Assembly (NCBI GenBank): GCA_012522165.1
Contig: JAAYKZ010000208.1
Location: 1-14,820, forward strand
Length of the DNA stretch: 14,820 nt
Source: Clostridiales bacterium
GTDB taxonomy: Bacteria; Bacillota; Clostridia; Caldicoprobacterales; UBA3941
Direction of reading: 5' to 3'
The notes under the pieces: generated by a model
The model's input: the letters and a program-made list of their open reading frames with translations, nothing else
Database searches by the model: none
What the model was told of the DNA's origin: nothing
Shown here: positions 7,600 to 14,820 of the stretch, piece by piece
Layout of the letters: every line of letters begins with the position of its first letter
Numbering within the stretch: position 1 is the first letter of the stretch
Translations under genes and position numbers: made by a program

Positions 7600-9024
7600 T
7601 TATTCTAATCCATTGTTCTGTATTATAGGCAGACTAAAAGATATAGTTGTACCCTGCCCTGGACTGCTCTCAGCCCATATTCTACCTCCGTGATCCTCAA
7701 TTATACTCTTGCATATGGCCAAACCCAAACCAGATCCTCCATAATTTCTTGACCTTGACTTTTCACCTCTATAAAATATATCAAATATATAGGGTAGATC
7801 TTCCTTATCAATGCCTATTCCATTATCCTTTATGGATATTATTAACTCATCCCCTTCTCTAACTGCAGACACTCTTATCTCCCCATTACCACCTACATAT
7901 CGGGATGCATTCTGCATTATATTGTCCATTACTTGAGCAATTCTTTTCATATCCACTTTCACTTTTTCTGATGCAAAGGGAAGTTCCTGTATGATCTCTA
8001 TGTGACTATCCTTCCAGTCTAAGGATATATAGTGGAGCATATCCTCCAGCATTGCTCTACTATCCATTATTTCAAAGTCCATCTTTAGTCTTCCTAAATC
8101 CATTTGGGAAAATAAGAAAAGATCATCTATTAAAGCGTCTAACCTATCGGTTTTATCCTTTATAACCTGAAGATAACGTTTAAATTGAGCTTCATCTCTA
8201 GCCATACCATCTTGCAAGGCCTCTACATATCCTTTTATAGACGATATTGGAGTTCGTAAATCATGGGAAATAACTCCTATCATCTCTTTGCGTTGCCTTT
8301 CAGATTTCATTTGCTTTTCTATAGATTTTTTTAGTTTATCTCTCATAGTATCAAAAGCCTGACAAAGCCGACCTAGTTCATCGTTTCTTTTATATTTTAT
8401 AGCAAAATCCAAATTGCCCTCCGCTATACTTTCTGTTGCTTTATTTAACTCTTTTAAGGGCACTAGGATACTTCTAGATATTGTTTGGGATAATATCACA
8501 ATAAATAAAATAAGGGTAGCTAGTCCAAAAACATAGCTGCCGCTAAAATGATAAACAACCTTTCGTGCTATGTCTACAGGCATTATATTAATATCATAGT
8601 CTATTATTACCCTCCCAACTATTTCTTGCCCTATCTTAATATCTATGGAATAGGAATACTTGGTCAAACTGAAAATAGTTGTATCAGGTGCTAGGGCTTC
8701 ATCCACTGCATTATGCCACAACTCCGATGAGTCATATAAAATATTGGCCATAGGATCCATAATCCTTACTCTTCCATCAAACTCTTCCACAATAGGCTTA
8801 ATTAAGCTGTCAAAAGCTTCATAATTATTAATGATATCAAAGTTTTCCTCTACTGTCTCAATTACCTTTTGAAAACTCTGATTTAGGCTATTGAATTTTA
8901 CGATTTCTGGATCCCTGTCTAGTTTATTTATCATTATATTCATCATAATAAAGGTACTAACAATAGGCCCAATAACCACCAGTGCAAAAGCAATTACTAA
9001 TCTTGTACGAATTCCTAAACGCAT
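7600..9024 (-). CDS. Membrane sensor histidine kinase (HAMP, HisKA, HATPase)
   Basis: A 474-residue sensor kinase. It has membrane segments at about 10-32 and 162-183, enclosing an extracytoplasmic sensor domain of about 130 residues that I do not recognise. These are followed by a HAMP linker (about 184-236), a HisKA domain with phospho-acceptor His254 in VISHDLRTPISSIKGY, and an ATP-binding domain. The N box holds Asn368 and Asn372, the G1 box is DNGIGI (from Asp400), DIFYRG follows, and the G2 box is GGSGLGLAI (about 429-437). All catalytic boxes are intact. It starts 2 nt after the response regulator stop, with AGGTGA inside that gene as ribosome binding site, so the two form a cognate pair. 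The stimulus is unknown; operon partners suggest an envelope or peptidoglycan-related signal, which is inference. Confidence 0.94.
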   Translation of the reverse strand: MRLGIRTRLVIAFALVVIGPIVSTFIMMNIMINKLDRDPEIVKFNSLNQSFQKVIETVEENFDIINNYEAFDSLIKPIVEEFDGRVRIMDPMANILYDSSELWHNAVDEALAPDTTIFSLTKYSYSIDIKIGQEIVGRVIIDYDINIMPVDIARKVVYHFSGSYVFGLATLILFIVILSQTISRSILVPLKELNKATESIAEGNLDFAIKYKRNDELGRLCQAFDTMRDKLKKSIEKQMKSERQRKEMIGVISHDLRTPISSIKGYVEALQDGMARDEAQFKRYLQVIKDKTDRLDALIDDLFLFSQMDLGRLKMDFEIMDSRAMLEDMLHYISLDWKDSHIEIIQELPFASEKVKVDMKRIAQVMDNIMQNASRYVGGNGEIRVSAVREGDELIISIKDNGIGIDKEDLPYIFDIFYRGEKSRSRNYGGSGLGLAICKSIIEDHGGRIWAESSPGQGTTISFSLPIIQNNGLE

Positions 9025-9026
9025 AT

Positions 9027-9719
9027 TTATTCACCTACAAATTTATAACCTACTCCCCAAATGGTTTGAATATATACGGGATTGGAGGGATCCTCTTCTA
9101 GTTTCTCTCTAAGCTTTCTTACATGGACAGCAACAGTATTTATGTCTCCATAACCTTGATATCCCCACACATGATCAAAAATCTCATCTCTGGTTAGAAC
9201 TTTATTGGGATTCATGGCAAAAAATTTAAGTACTTCAAATTCTTTAGCGGACAAAAATACCTCTTTGCCCCTAACCTTAACACTATGACTGCTAATGTCT
9301 ATGATTAGATCTTTGAAATCTAGCCTGTCCTTTTTATCCGCTGTCTGTGACAGTTGATAATAACGCCTAAAATGGGCTTGGACTCTAGCTACCATTTCCT
9401 TAGGACTAAATGGCTTAGTAATATAGTCATCAGCCCCTAATCCCAAGCCACGTATTTTATCCTCTTCACTTTTTTTTGCACTTAGCATTAGAATAGGTAT
9501 ATCGGATTCCTCTCTTATGCTTTTACATACCTCCATACCATCAATTTTGGGTAACATAATATCTAAAATTGCCATATCTGGCTTATGCTCATTCCAACTT
9601 TCTATAGCTTCTTGTCCATCAAATGCTAATATAACTTGATAACCTGCCGCTTCAAGATAATCTCTAACTAATTCTGCAATTTCTTTTTCATCGTCTACCA
9701 CCAATATCTTGTCTTTCAT
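9027..9719 (-). CDS. OmpR/PhoB-family response regulator
   Basis: A 230-residue DNA-binding regulator. The receiver domain (about 1-118) has the acidic pair Asp9/Asp10, phospho-acceptor Asp53 in LDIMLPKIDG, Ser80 in LMLSAK and Lys102 in TKPFSP. A winged-helix output domain (about 135-229) shows LSAKEFEVLKFF, VLTRDEIFDHVWG, VAVHVRKLREKLEEDP and the C-terminal wing IWGVGYKF. It should bind direct repeats in target promoters when phosphorylated by the kinase encoded just downstream. It begins 38 nt after the DUF4129 gene stop, with GAAGGGG upstream and no promoter or terminator seen in the gap, so it is probably read from the moxR promoter as well. The targets cannot be told, but autoregulation of the operon is a reasonable guess. 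Confidence 0.95.
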   Translation of the reverse strand: MKDKILVVDDEKEIAELVRDYLEAAGYQVILAFDGQEAIESWNEHKPDMAILDIMLPKIDGMEVCKSIREESDIPILMLSAKKSEEDKIRGLGLGADDYITKPFSPKEMVARVQAHFRRYYQLSQTADKKDRLDFKDLIIDISSHSVKVRGKEVFLSAKEFEVLKFFAMNPNKVLTRDEIFDHVWGYQGYGDINTVAVHVRKLREKLEEDPSNPVYIQTIWGVGYKFVGE

Positions 9720-9757
9720 TTTGCTCTATACCCCTTCTAACTCATATATATCCTAGG

Positions 9758-11074
9758 CTATTTTAGTAACTTGTCTGCTAATTTGTTAACTTTTTTATCC
9801 TCTATATCCTTTAATCCATATCTAATACTATCATATGTGCTAATTAAGTCATCTATATTGTCATCTTTTTTGCTAATCCATTTTTGAATATCTTTACTGG
9901 TCTCCTTAGGAGTTAGATAATTTTTATAGGTATATCCTGCCCTCATACATTTTAAGATTAAATTCCGATATAAAAAACGTATCCTTTGATGGTTATCCAC
10001 AAGTTCCTCCCACTTGGGTTCCCTCTCCATAAGTTTTTTGATCCATTTTTGAAATCTGTCCAAATAGTCCCTGCCCAAGTCAGAAAATCCCATAAGACTT
10101 TCCTTTTCATCTATATATCCCGTATCTTCATAAGAAGATAATCTATCTTTAAAAAAATTCATTAGATAATTATAAAGCTTTTTACCTGCCTTATAAAGTG
10201 CCTTAAGTCCAAATAAAAGGAGAATAAGGATGACTATACTGGCAATCACCATAGCCACAATTTCTAATACCTTAAGTATCCAGGAAGGCTCTGACCCTGC
10301 TGGTAGCAATATATCCATGGAGTCCTGCCCCGAGGGACCATTGTCCGTTATTGGTTGATATATTAAACTGGTTAAATAGTCAATAAAGCGAAAAACTAGA
10401 TTTATTAATCCTCTAATAAATCCAGTTATGGCTTCTCTTAGCTTATTAAAATAACTTACTATTGCCACCAATGCCATGGTAAACAGTACCAGAATCCTAT
10501 TGTTTTTTAGAATATTAGAAGAAACTACTGGTTTTTTTCCCCTCTCGGGAAGGTAGGCAGACTTAACGTGCATGCTGTTGATGGTAAATAAGATGGTTAT
10601 CATATAGGCAAATCCTGACCACGCTATATATGGAAAGTAAGACTGTAAATTATAAGCTAAGCCGTAGATAGCCCCGCCTATTAAATATAAAAACAATCCT
10701 GTCCATAATACAGAAGTTGGAAGCATCTCATTCCAGGGAATGCCCGAAAGACGGATTCCCCTATCCAATATTACAAATCCAAATATAAAGATAAGTATAA
10801 CAACAAATATATTATTGGCTAATATCCATGTTGTAAAAGAGATTATAAGCAATTCACTGATAAAATGAACATATCTTGGCCTATCCAATATATACCTGCC
10901 TAGTATTAGTCCTATTAAGTAGAAGAATACTATACTGCCTATCCAAGTCCACACATCATGAGGAATGAGTAGAATGCCAATGGTGAAAATAACAGGGAAA
11001 AAAGCAAGGATTTCTAGTATTCCTTGAAACCATTTTATTAGGATATTACTAATTTCTAATTTTTTATTATACAT
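9758..11074 (-). CDS. Multi-pass membrane protein with C-terminal DUF4129-like domain
   Basis: A 438-residue membrane protein. Hydrophobic segments at about 20-40, 44-62, 75-105, 122-145, 152-170, 194-210 and 268-292 (numbered from a GTG three codons upstream of the chosen ATG) precede a charged cytoplasmic tail. The tail segment from about residue 365, with FLYRNLILKCMRAGY, TPKE and YDSIRYG, resembles DUF4129, the domain found at the end of many bacterial transglutaminase-like membrane proteins. No transglutaminase core with its Cys-His-Asp triad is present. It follows moxR and DUF58, the usual company of such proteins. ATG at 11074, 8 nt after AAGAAGGG, overlaps the DUF58 stop by 8 nt and implies translational coupling; the GTG at 11083 is too close to the ribosome binding site. 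Function unknown. Confidence 0.72.
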   Translation of the reverse strand: MYNKKLEISNILIKWFQGILEILAFFPVIFTIGILLIPHDVWTWIGSIVFFYLIGLILGRYILDRPRYVHFISELLIISFTTWILANNIFVVILIFIFGFVILDRGIRLSGIPWNEMLPTSVLWTGLFLYLIGGAIYGLAYNLQSYFPYIAWSGFAYMITILFTINSMHVKSAYLPERGKKPVVSSNILKNNRILVLFTMALVAIVSYFNKLREAITGFIRGLINLVFRFIDYLTSLIYQPITDNGPSGQDSMDILLPAGSEPSWILKVLEIVAMVIASIVILILLLFGLKALYKAGKKLYNYLMNFFKDRLSSYEDTGYIDEKESLMGFSDLGRDYLDRFQKWIKKLMEREPKWEELVDNHQRIRFLYRNLILKCMRAGYTYKNYLTPKETSKDIQKWISKKDDNIDDLISTYDSIRYGLKDIEDKKVNKLADKLLK

Positions 11075-12176
11075 GACTGACACCCTTCTTGTGAGGATCT
11101 TTTAGCAATAGTATTTCAACAGAATTGCCCATATCCTCCAATTGTTTTATTTGATTTCGCATACGTTCCGAAACATAGGAAGTAATAAATAAATAATCCA
11201 TAGATCCTGAAAAGTTGGCCGATGCTCTGTATTTTATATCCTCTTCAAGAAAGGTATAAAAGGTAACCCTCCTATCTATAATAAGCTTAGCCATAGTATC
11301 CAATAATAGAGTTAGTTGCTCCTTCCCACCTCGTGGAAAAATCCTAACAGGCTGCTCTGGTTCATCTATAAGATAACCATTAGTTCCAAATCCAGTATCT
11401 ATCCCCTGATTTATTGCATAATTGGCAATGGAGGCAGCATAAGAAAGACCTTTTTCTATAAGCTCAGGCTCAGTAATGGGACCCCACATGTCTTCAGTTA
11501 CATCCATGTTTAAATATATCATTATCCTAGGGTCTGCTGTATAGTCTTTTTTATGAACTTGCAAGTTTCCTGTCCGAGCTGTAGCCTTCCAATTTATGCT
11601 GTTTAATGGATCTCCAGGAGAATATTCTCTAACTCCAGCATACATAAAGGGATCATCAACTATCCATCTTTTTACTACAACATCTCCCATCCAGCTTCGT
11701 GATGGAAGAGGTATCTCATCCAAAGGAGTTAGGTTTGGATAAACTAAGAGCTCAGTATCCAGCTCATAAACCTTTGTTGCTTCTTGAAAACCAAATAAAT
11801 CCCCACAAGTTAAGGCTGCAGAGTTTAACCTATAGCATCCTCTCTTCTTACACTTTATTTTATGCCTTCTATTGATAGCCGTGTAAGGCATTAGACTAAA
11901 CAAACTTTTATGAAATTGCTCATGTTTTATATCTAAATTAAATTGTTTTTGAAATTCCAGATTCTCACTTATCTTTGATTCGATTCTCAACCAGGGCACG
12001 GGAAGAAGTTTCTTATTACTAATTCTTTCAACCATCTCTATTTCTTGACCTTCAAAAGCCCTATAAACGCTAAAAAATCTGTTATAGCTGATACCCTTTA
12101 ACATCCACTTCCTGGCTATCCATGCCTGTAATGATATTATCACTAAGGCAACAAATATTATCCAGTGTATTTTCAT
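11067..12176 (-). CDS. DUF58 family protein
   Basis: A 369-residue protein with one N-terminal membrane segment (about 5-21), a beta-rich region (about 35-150) and the DUF58 signature YSPGDPLNSINWKATARTG at about 185-203, followed by a von Willebrand A-like region with IMIYLNMDV (about 218-226). DUF58 proteins accompany MoxR AAA+ ATPases and are thought to be membrane-anchored partners or substrates in assembling envelope or redox complexes; the exact role is unknown. The ATG overlaps the moxR TGA by 4 nt (ATGA), and the stop overlaps the next gene by 8 nt, so the three genes are translationally coupled and probably make one complex. Confidence 0.88.
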   Translation of the reverse strand: MKIHWIIFVALVIISLQAWIARKWMLKGISYNRFFSVYRAFEGQEIEMVERISNKKLLPVPWLRIESKISENLEFQKQFNLDIKHEQFHKSLFSLMPYTAINRRHKIKCKKRGCYRLNSAALTCGDLFGFQEATKVYELDTELLVYPNLTPLDEIPLPSRSWMGDVVVKRWIVDDPFMYAGVREYSPGDPLNSINWKATARTGNLQVHKKDYTADPRIMIYLNMDVTEDMWGPITEPELIEKGLSYAASIANYAINQGIDTGFGTNGYLIDEPEQPVRIFPRGGKEQLTLLLDTMAKLIIDRRVTFYTFLEEDIKYRASANFSGSMDYLFITSYVSERMRNQIKQLEDMGNSVEILLLKDPHKKGVSHV

Positions 12177-13084
12177 AGCTCCGCCCCTTGCTGAGAAGGT
12201 ATATCTTCTGAAGGCACTGGCACAGCTTTTAGTATTTGTTCTATTACAGCATCTAATTGTCCCTCTCTTTTTCCCATAACATTGCGTAATATTATCCTGT
12301 GCCCTAGCACTGGCCTGGCCATCTCCTTAATATCATCAGGAGCAACAAAATCCCTGCCCCTTAATATTGCACAAACCTGAGCAGCTTTGAGTAAGGCTTG
12401 GCTTCCCCGTGGACTCACCCCTAGGGTTACCTCACCGTGCTGTCTAGTCATCTCCACTATCCTAACTATATAGCGCAACATATCCTGGCTTACAAAAACT
12501 TTAGAATAGTTTTGTTGAGCTTCAATTATCTCTTCCTTTGTAGCAACAGCTTCTATCTCTGTCAGAGGATTCTTTTCTTTAAACCTTCTAAGAATTTCTA
12601 TACCCTCATCTGTATCTGGATAACCCATATCCACCTTGATTAAAAACCTATCTAGCTGCGCCTCTGGCAAGGGAAAGGTCCCCTGGGTCTCCACAGGGTT
12701 TTGAGTAGCTATAACCATAAAGGGCTGATCTAATAACCTGGTCTCTCCGTCCACCGTTACTTGTCTTTCTTCCATGCATTCTAATAAGCTGGATTGGGTC
12801 CTAGGTGTTGCCCTGTTTATTTCATCGGCTAAGAGTATATTTGTAAAGATAGGTCCAGGACGGAATTCAAACTCTCCAACCTTCTGATTATAATAATTTA
12901 TACCACTTAAATCGCTAGGCAATAGGTCTGGTGTGAACTGTACCCTTTTGAATGAGCAATCCAAAGATTTAGCTAGAGATTTAGCAAGCATGGTCTTTCC
13001 AGTTCCAGGTACATCCTCCAATAACACATGACCAGAAGAGATTAAAGAAATAAGAAGTAGATCAATTACATTGTCCTTCCCCAC
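12173..13084 (-). CDS. MoxR-family AAA+ ATPase, possibly 5'-truncated by an in-frame TAG
   Basis: A 303-residue AAA+ ATPase when started at GTG 13084. It has Walker A in EDVPGTGKTM (about 24-32), Walker B in ILLADEINRA (83-92), sensor 1 in ATQNPVETQG, the arginine-containing EAQLDRFL segment, and the lid domain with SPRGSQALLKAA (sensor 2). MoxR ATPases act as chaperones with DUF58/VWA partners. The GTG follows AAAAAGG by 5 nt, a weak site, and it cuts off the family's N-terminal helix. The same frame continues upstream as IKENIKKVIVGKDN, which is standard MoxR sequence, and reaches a TAG (13114-13112). Eleven codons further up is an ATG at 13147 with a good GAGG site, giving 324 codons, a normal MoxR length. 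So the gene is either restarted at GTG, read through, or damaged by a point mutation or sequence error. Confidence 0.85.
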   Translation of the reverse strand: MGKDNVIDLLLISLISSGHVLLEDVPGTGKTMLAKSLAKSLDCSFKRVQFTPDLLPSDLSGINYYNQKVGEFEFRPGPIFTNILLADEINRATPRTQSSLLECMEERQVTVDGETRLLDQPFMVIATQNPVETQGTFPLPEAQLDRFLIKVDMGYPDTDEGIEILRRFKEKNPLTEIEAVATKEEIIEAQQNYSKVFVSQDMLRYIVRIVEMTRQHGEVTLGVSPRGSQALLKAAQVCAILRGRDFVAPDDIKEMARPVLGHRIILRNVMGKREGQLDAVIEQILKAVPVPSEDIPSQQGAEL

Positions 13085-13147
13085 TATAACCTTTTTAATA
13101 TTTTCTTTTATCTAGTTTGCTACATTACGAATTCCATCTAACTCCAT
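13085..13147 (-). other. 5' extension of moxR interrupted by an in-frame amber codon
   Basis: ATG at 13147, 7 nt after GAGG (13158-13155), opens MELDGIRNVAN, then TAG (13114-13112), then nine codons IKENIKKVI up to GTG 13084, all in the moxR frame. The amino acids after the stop match the usual MoxR N-terminus, and a Gln or Lys would be expected at the TAG; CAG or AAG is one substitution away. TAG ends other genes in this window (DUF951, the amidotransferase, the MFS gene), so wholesale recoding is unlikely. Confidence 0.75.
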
Positions 13148-13186
13148 ATAACTACCTCGCTTCATATATTAATGTGTAGTGCTAAT

Positions 13187-13285
13187 TCAACGGCCATCCT
13201 GCATAACTCCTAATAATTCTTGATAAGTAAGTGCCTTGACTGATTTAACTTTAGACAACTTGCCCATATAATAGTCATTAGGCAT
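13187..13285 (-). pseudogene. Short open frame of 32 codons, possible gene remnant
   Basis: From ATG 13285 to TGA 13187 the minus strand encodes 32 residues ending KSVKALTYQELLGVMQDGR. The composition looks protein-like, and the frame is open upstream to a TAA at 13316. There is no ribosome binding site before the ATG, and copy A of the same sequence at 1941-1993 is frameshifted. It may be the tail of a decayed repeated gene. No family is recognised. Confidence 0.3.
13220..13277. repeat. Dispersed repeat, copy B
   Basis: This is the partner of copy A at 1941-1993: the first 31 nt differ at four positions, all transitions, and CATATAATAGTCA (13265-13277) differs at one. It lies in the same orientation relative to the downstream minus-strand gene, about 70 nt before the moxR ATG at 13147. 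Confidence 0.6.
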
Positions 13286-13335
13286 AGTTAATGGTATTGT
13301 AACTAGCACAATAGTTTAAATTATCTTATAACACT

Positions 13336-13341
13336 ATTATA
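13336..13341 (-). promoter_or_regulatory. Candidate -10 box of the moxR-nagA operon
   Basis: A perfect TATAAT on the minus strand at 13341-13336. It would give a leader of about 180 nt containing repeat copy B. No clear -35 box lies at normal spacing, so this is weakly supported. Confidence 0.35.
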
Positions 13342-13489
13342 CAGAATATATTCTTTAAATCTACTAAAATCCCTTTAAAAACTTTTGTTTTTTTATAGAT
13401 CTCCCTTTCATCTTTCTTAAAAATATATTATTCTATTAGCTTTGGATTTATTGTACTACCCCACTTGTTATCATATACGGAGGTAAAAG

Positions 13490-14650
13490 ATGAAAAATGA
13501 GCGTATCCAATACAGAATTCCCTTATATTATTTAGTCACTAGTTTATTTTGGTTTTCACTTTATGCCTATGTACCCAACTTATCCATCTATGGTGAAAGT
13601 TTAGGAGCATCCCATAAACTAATAGGTCTTATATTAAGTTCCTATGGCTTTACTCAAATGATTCTTAGGATACCTTTGGGCATATATTCAGATACCATTA
13701 ACAGGCGTAAAATTTTTATTCTATTAGGTATCCTGTCTTCCTTAATTAGTGCTATAGGCATGGGTCTGCTTCCCAATCCTTGGGCCCTCCTTTTTTTTAG
13801 AGGTTTGAGCGGAGTTGCTGCCGCTGCCTGGGTACCTTTTACAGTGCTTTTTTCCAGTTATTTTACATCTGAAGACTCTTCCAAAGCAATGGGGTATATA
13901 AACTCTTTTAATGCACTAGGTCAAATGATAGCCATGCTTTTGGGTGGAATATTGGCTGAGAAAATTTCTCCCCAAGCTCCTTTTTTCCTTGCAGCAGGTG
14001 TTGGTGCATTAGCCCTGCTGTTAGGTACAGGAATAGTAGAAAAAAAAGAAAATAGGGAGCCCATGAAAATAAAGGAACTGATGCTAGTAGGCAGGAATAA
14101 AAATGTTTTGATCCCTTCAAGTTTGGCTGTTTTGGTACAGCTTATTACCTTCGCGTCGGTTTATGGCTTTACTCCCATAGCTGCTCAAAAAATTGGTGCC
14201 AACGAAATGCAAACTGGCTTCCTTACCACCCTATCCACCCTGCCCGGAATTCTGGCATCAGCCATGAGTGGTTCTGTTTTTGCCAGGAAATTTGGAGAAA
14301 GAAAGACCTTAACCTTTGGTTTTTTGGCTTTATCACTTTCCTGTGCCGTTATTCCTAGTATAAACAATATTAACTTTCTATATCTTTCCCAAATGATAGG
14401 CGGATTTGCTAGAGGAGCTATATTTTCTTTGCTTATGAGCCTAAGTATACAATCTATAGAATCTCACAAGCGTGCTACTGCAATGGGCTTTTTTCAGGCT
14501 ATATATGGATTAGGTATGTTTCTAGGTCCTATTTTAGTAGGAATTATTAGCGATCTAGCCGGACTATCATGGGGATTTTGGATAGTGGGTATAATGGGAG
14601 CTATAGGTGCCTTGCTTGCCTATATGCTTATTAAATCTTCTCTTGACTAG
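13490..14650 (+). CDS. Major facilitator superfamily transporter
   Basis: A 386-residue polytopic membrane protein with about 12 hydrophobic segments in two halves, joined by a charged loop at about 184-198 (EKKENREPMKIKE). The family motif A between helices 2 and 3 is present as GIYSDTINRRK (64-74), and RGLSGVAAAAWVP in helix 4 resembles drug/sugar exporter members. The second half has the weaker motif copy SVFARKFGERK. The substrate cannot be predicted; the size and two 6-helix halves fit an efflux-type MFS protein. ATG at 13490 follows GGAGG at good spacing. It is transcribed alone, divergent from the moxR operon. A possible insertion-sequence end begins about 47 nt after its stop, and the coding sequence is complete. 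Confidence 0.92.
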   Translation: MKNERIQYRIPLYYLVTSLFWFSLYAYVPNLSIYGESLGASHKLIGLILSSYGFTQMILRIPLGIYSDTINRRKIFILLGILSSLISAIGMGLLPNPWALLFFRGLSGVAAAAWVPFTVLFSSYFTSEDSSKAMGYINSFNALGQMIAMLLGGILAEKISPQAPFFLAAGVGALALLLGTGIVEKKENREPMKIKELMLVGRNKNVLIPSSLAVLVQLITFASVYGFTPIAAQKIGANEMQTGFLTTLSTLPGILASAMSGSVFARKFGERKTLTFGFLALSLSCAVIPSINNINFLYLSQMIGGFARGAIFSLLMSLSIQSIESHKRATAMGFFQAIYGLGMFLGPILVGIISDLAGLSWGFWIVGIMGAIGALLAYMLIKSSLD

Positions 14651-14696
14651 AATCTTTTTTATTAGTTAAATCCAAAAGTTACACATATCCAATATC

Positions 14697-14820
14697 TGTC
14701 AATAACCTGTGAAAATGTCACCTAAAAAATCATGATTTTATTCTATGAAAATGTCACTTTCGAGATATAATTTTGCTTTTTAAGTAACGAGTTAGAAATA
14801 ACGACAAGAGAAAAATCATG
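14697..14820 (+). mobile_element. Probable left end of an insertion sequence (IS21-like), truncated by the window edge
   Basis: Starting at TGTC (14697), the sequence TGAAAATGTCAC occurs twice, at 14710-14721 and 14746-14757, 36 nt apart. Ends that begin with TG and carry several short spaced repeats containing TGTC are typical of IS21-family elements (IS481-like ends are an alternative), where the transposase binds. The last three bases of the window are ATG, which could open the transposase gene, but the upstream AAGAGA is a weak ribosome binding site. Neither a coding region nor the right end is visible, so the family assignment is from memory of end structure only. Confidence 0.5.

Larger units (their letters stand above)
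13148..13489. other. Divergent intergenic region between moxR and the MFS gene
   Basis: This 342-nt AT-rich stretch holds the moxR ribosome binding site (13158-13155), dispersed repeat copy B, a 42-codon open minus-strand frame (13187-13315) that includes the repeat, a candidate minus-strand -10 box TATAAT (13341-13336), and the MFS ribosome binding site GGAGG just before 13490. No convincing -35 box was found for either direction, and no stable long hairpin or known riboswitch was recognised. Confidence 0.6.

Noticed and set aside
13112..13114. Pyrrolysine recoding of the moxR TAG
   Set aside because: TAG serves as an ordinary stop for other genes here, no Pyl genes are in the window, and MoxR is not a known pyrrolysine protein. 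Mutation or restart is simpler.
13236..13272. Plus-strand promoter for the MFS gene inside repeat copy B (TTGACT and TATAAT)
   Set aside because: The two boxes are 25 nt apart, too far for one promoter, and the hexamer at the right distance (TTTAAC) is a poor -35.
14640..14674. Terminator after the MFS gene
   Set aside because: A weak 7-bp pairing can be drawn, but the T-run is in the loop, not after the stem, so it is not an intrinsic terminator.

Overview
The window looks like chromosomal DNA from a low-GC, Gram-positive anaerobe of the Clostridia type. The evidence is AT-rich sequence with strong AGGAGG-type ribosome binding sites, frequent TTG/GTG starts, tightly packed co-oriented operons, a GlnA of the Bacillus/Clostridium I-alpha type, a DUF951 protein and a MoxR-DUF58-DUF4129 cluster. 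The species cannot be named from the sequence. Almost all genes are ordinary and intact, and most lie on the minus strand.

Left block (about 100-3430, minus strand): glnA (glutamine synthetase), a class-I glutamine amidotransferase-like hydrolase (peptidase C26), an MscS-type mechanosensitive channel and a small DUF951 protein. The last three are closely packed, with gaps of 3 and 13 nt. glnA has its own extended -10 promoter. From memory, the Bacillus DUF951 relative lies near the chromosome origin, so the origin may lie to the left; that is inference.

Centre (3470-7580): an intracellular GH2 glycosidase (minus) ends at a clear intrinsic terminator. It is divergent from a zinc-type cation diffusion facilitator (plus). 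The intergenic region holds a sigma-A-like promoter and a perfect 13-bp inverted repeat whose arms flank it. The CDF gene converges on nagA with only 3 nt between the stop codons.

Right block (7580-13150, minus strand): moxR, DUF58, DUF4129 membrane protein, OmpR-type response regulator, HAMP histidine kinase and nagA form one probable six-gene operon, with overlaps or gaps of no more than about 40 nt. It mixes an envelope-associated AAA+/DUF58 module, a two-component system and amino-sugar catabolism. The moxR reading frame holds an in-frame TAG at codon 12, just after a well-placed ATG and ribosome binding site; the gene probably restarts at a GTG or is damaged.

Right end: a divergent MFS exporter gene (plus), followed by what looks like the left end of an insertion sequence (IS21-like multiple terminal repeats) running out of the window.

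The least explained signals are the moxR amber codon, a roughly 55-bp dispersed repeat present upstream of both the amidotransferase gene and moxR in the same orientation, and the paired inverted repeat around the CDF promoter. No CRISPR array, tRNA, rRNA, phage or obvious defence system was seen.
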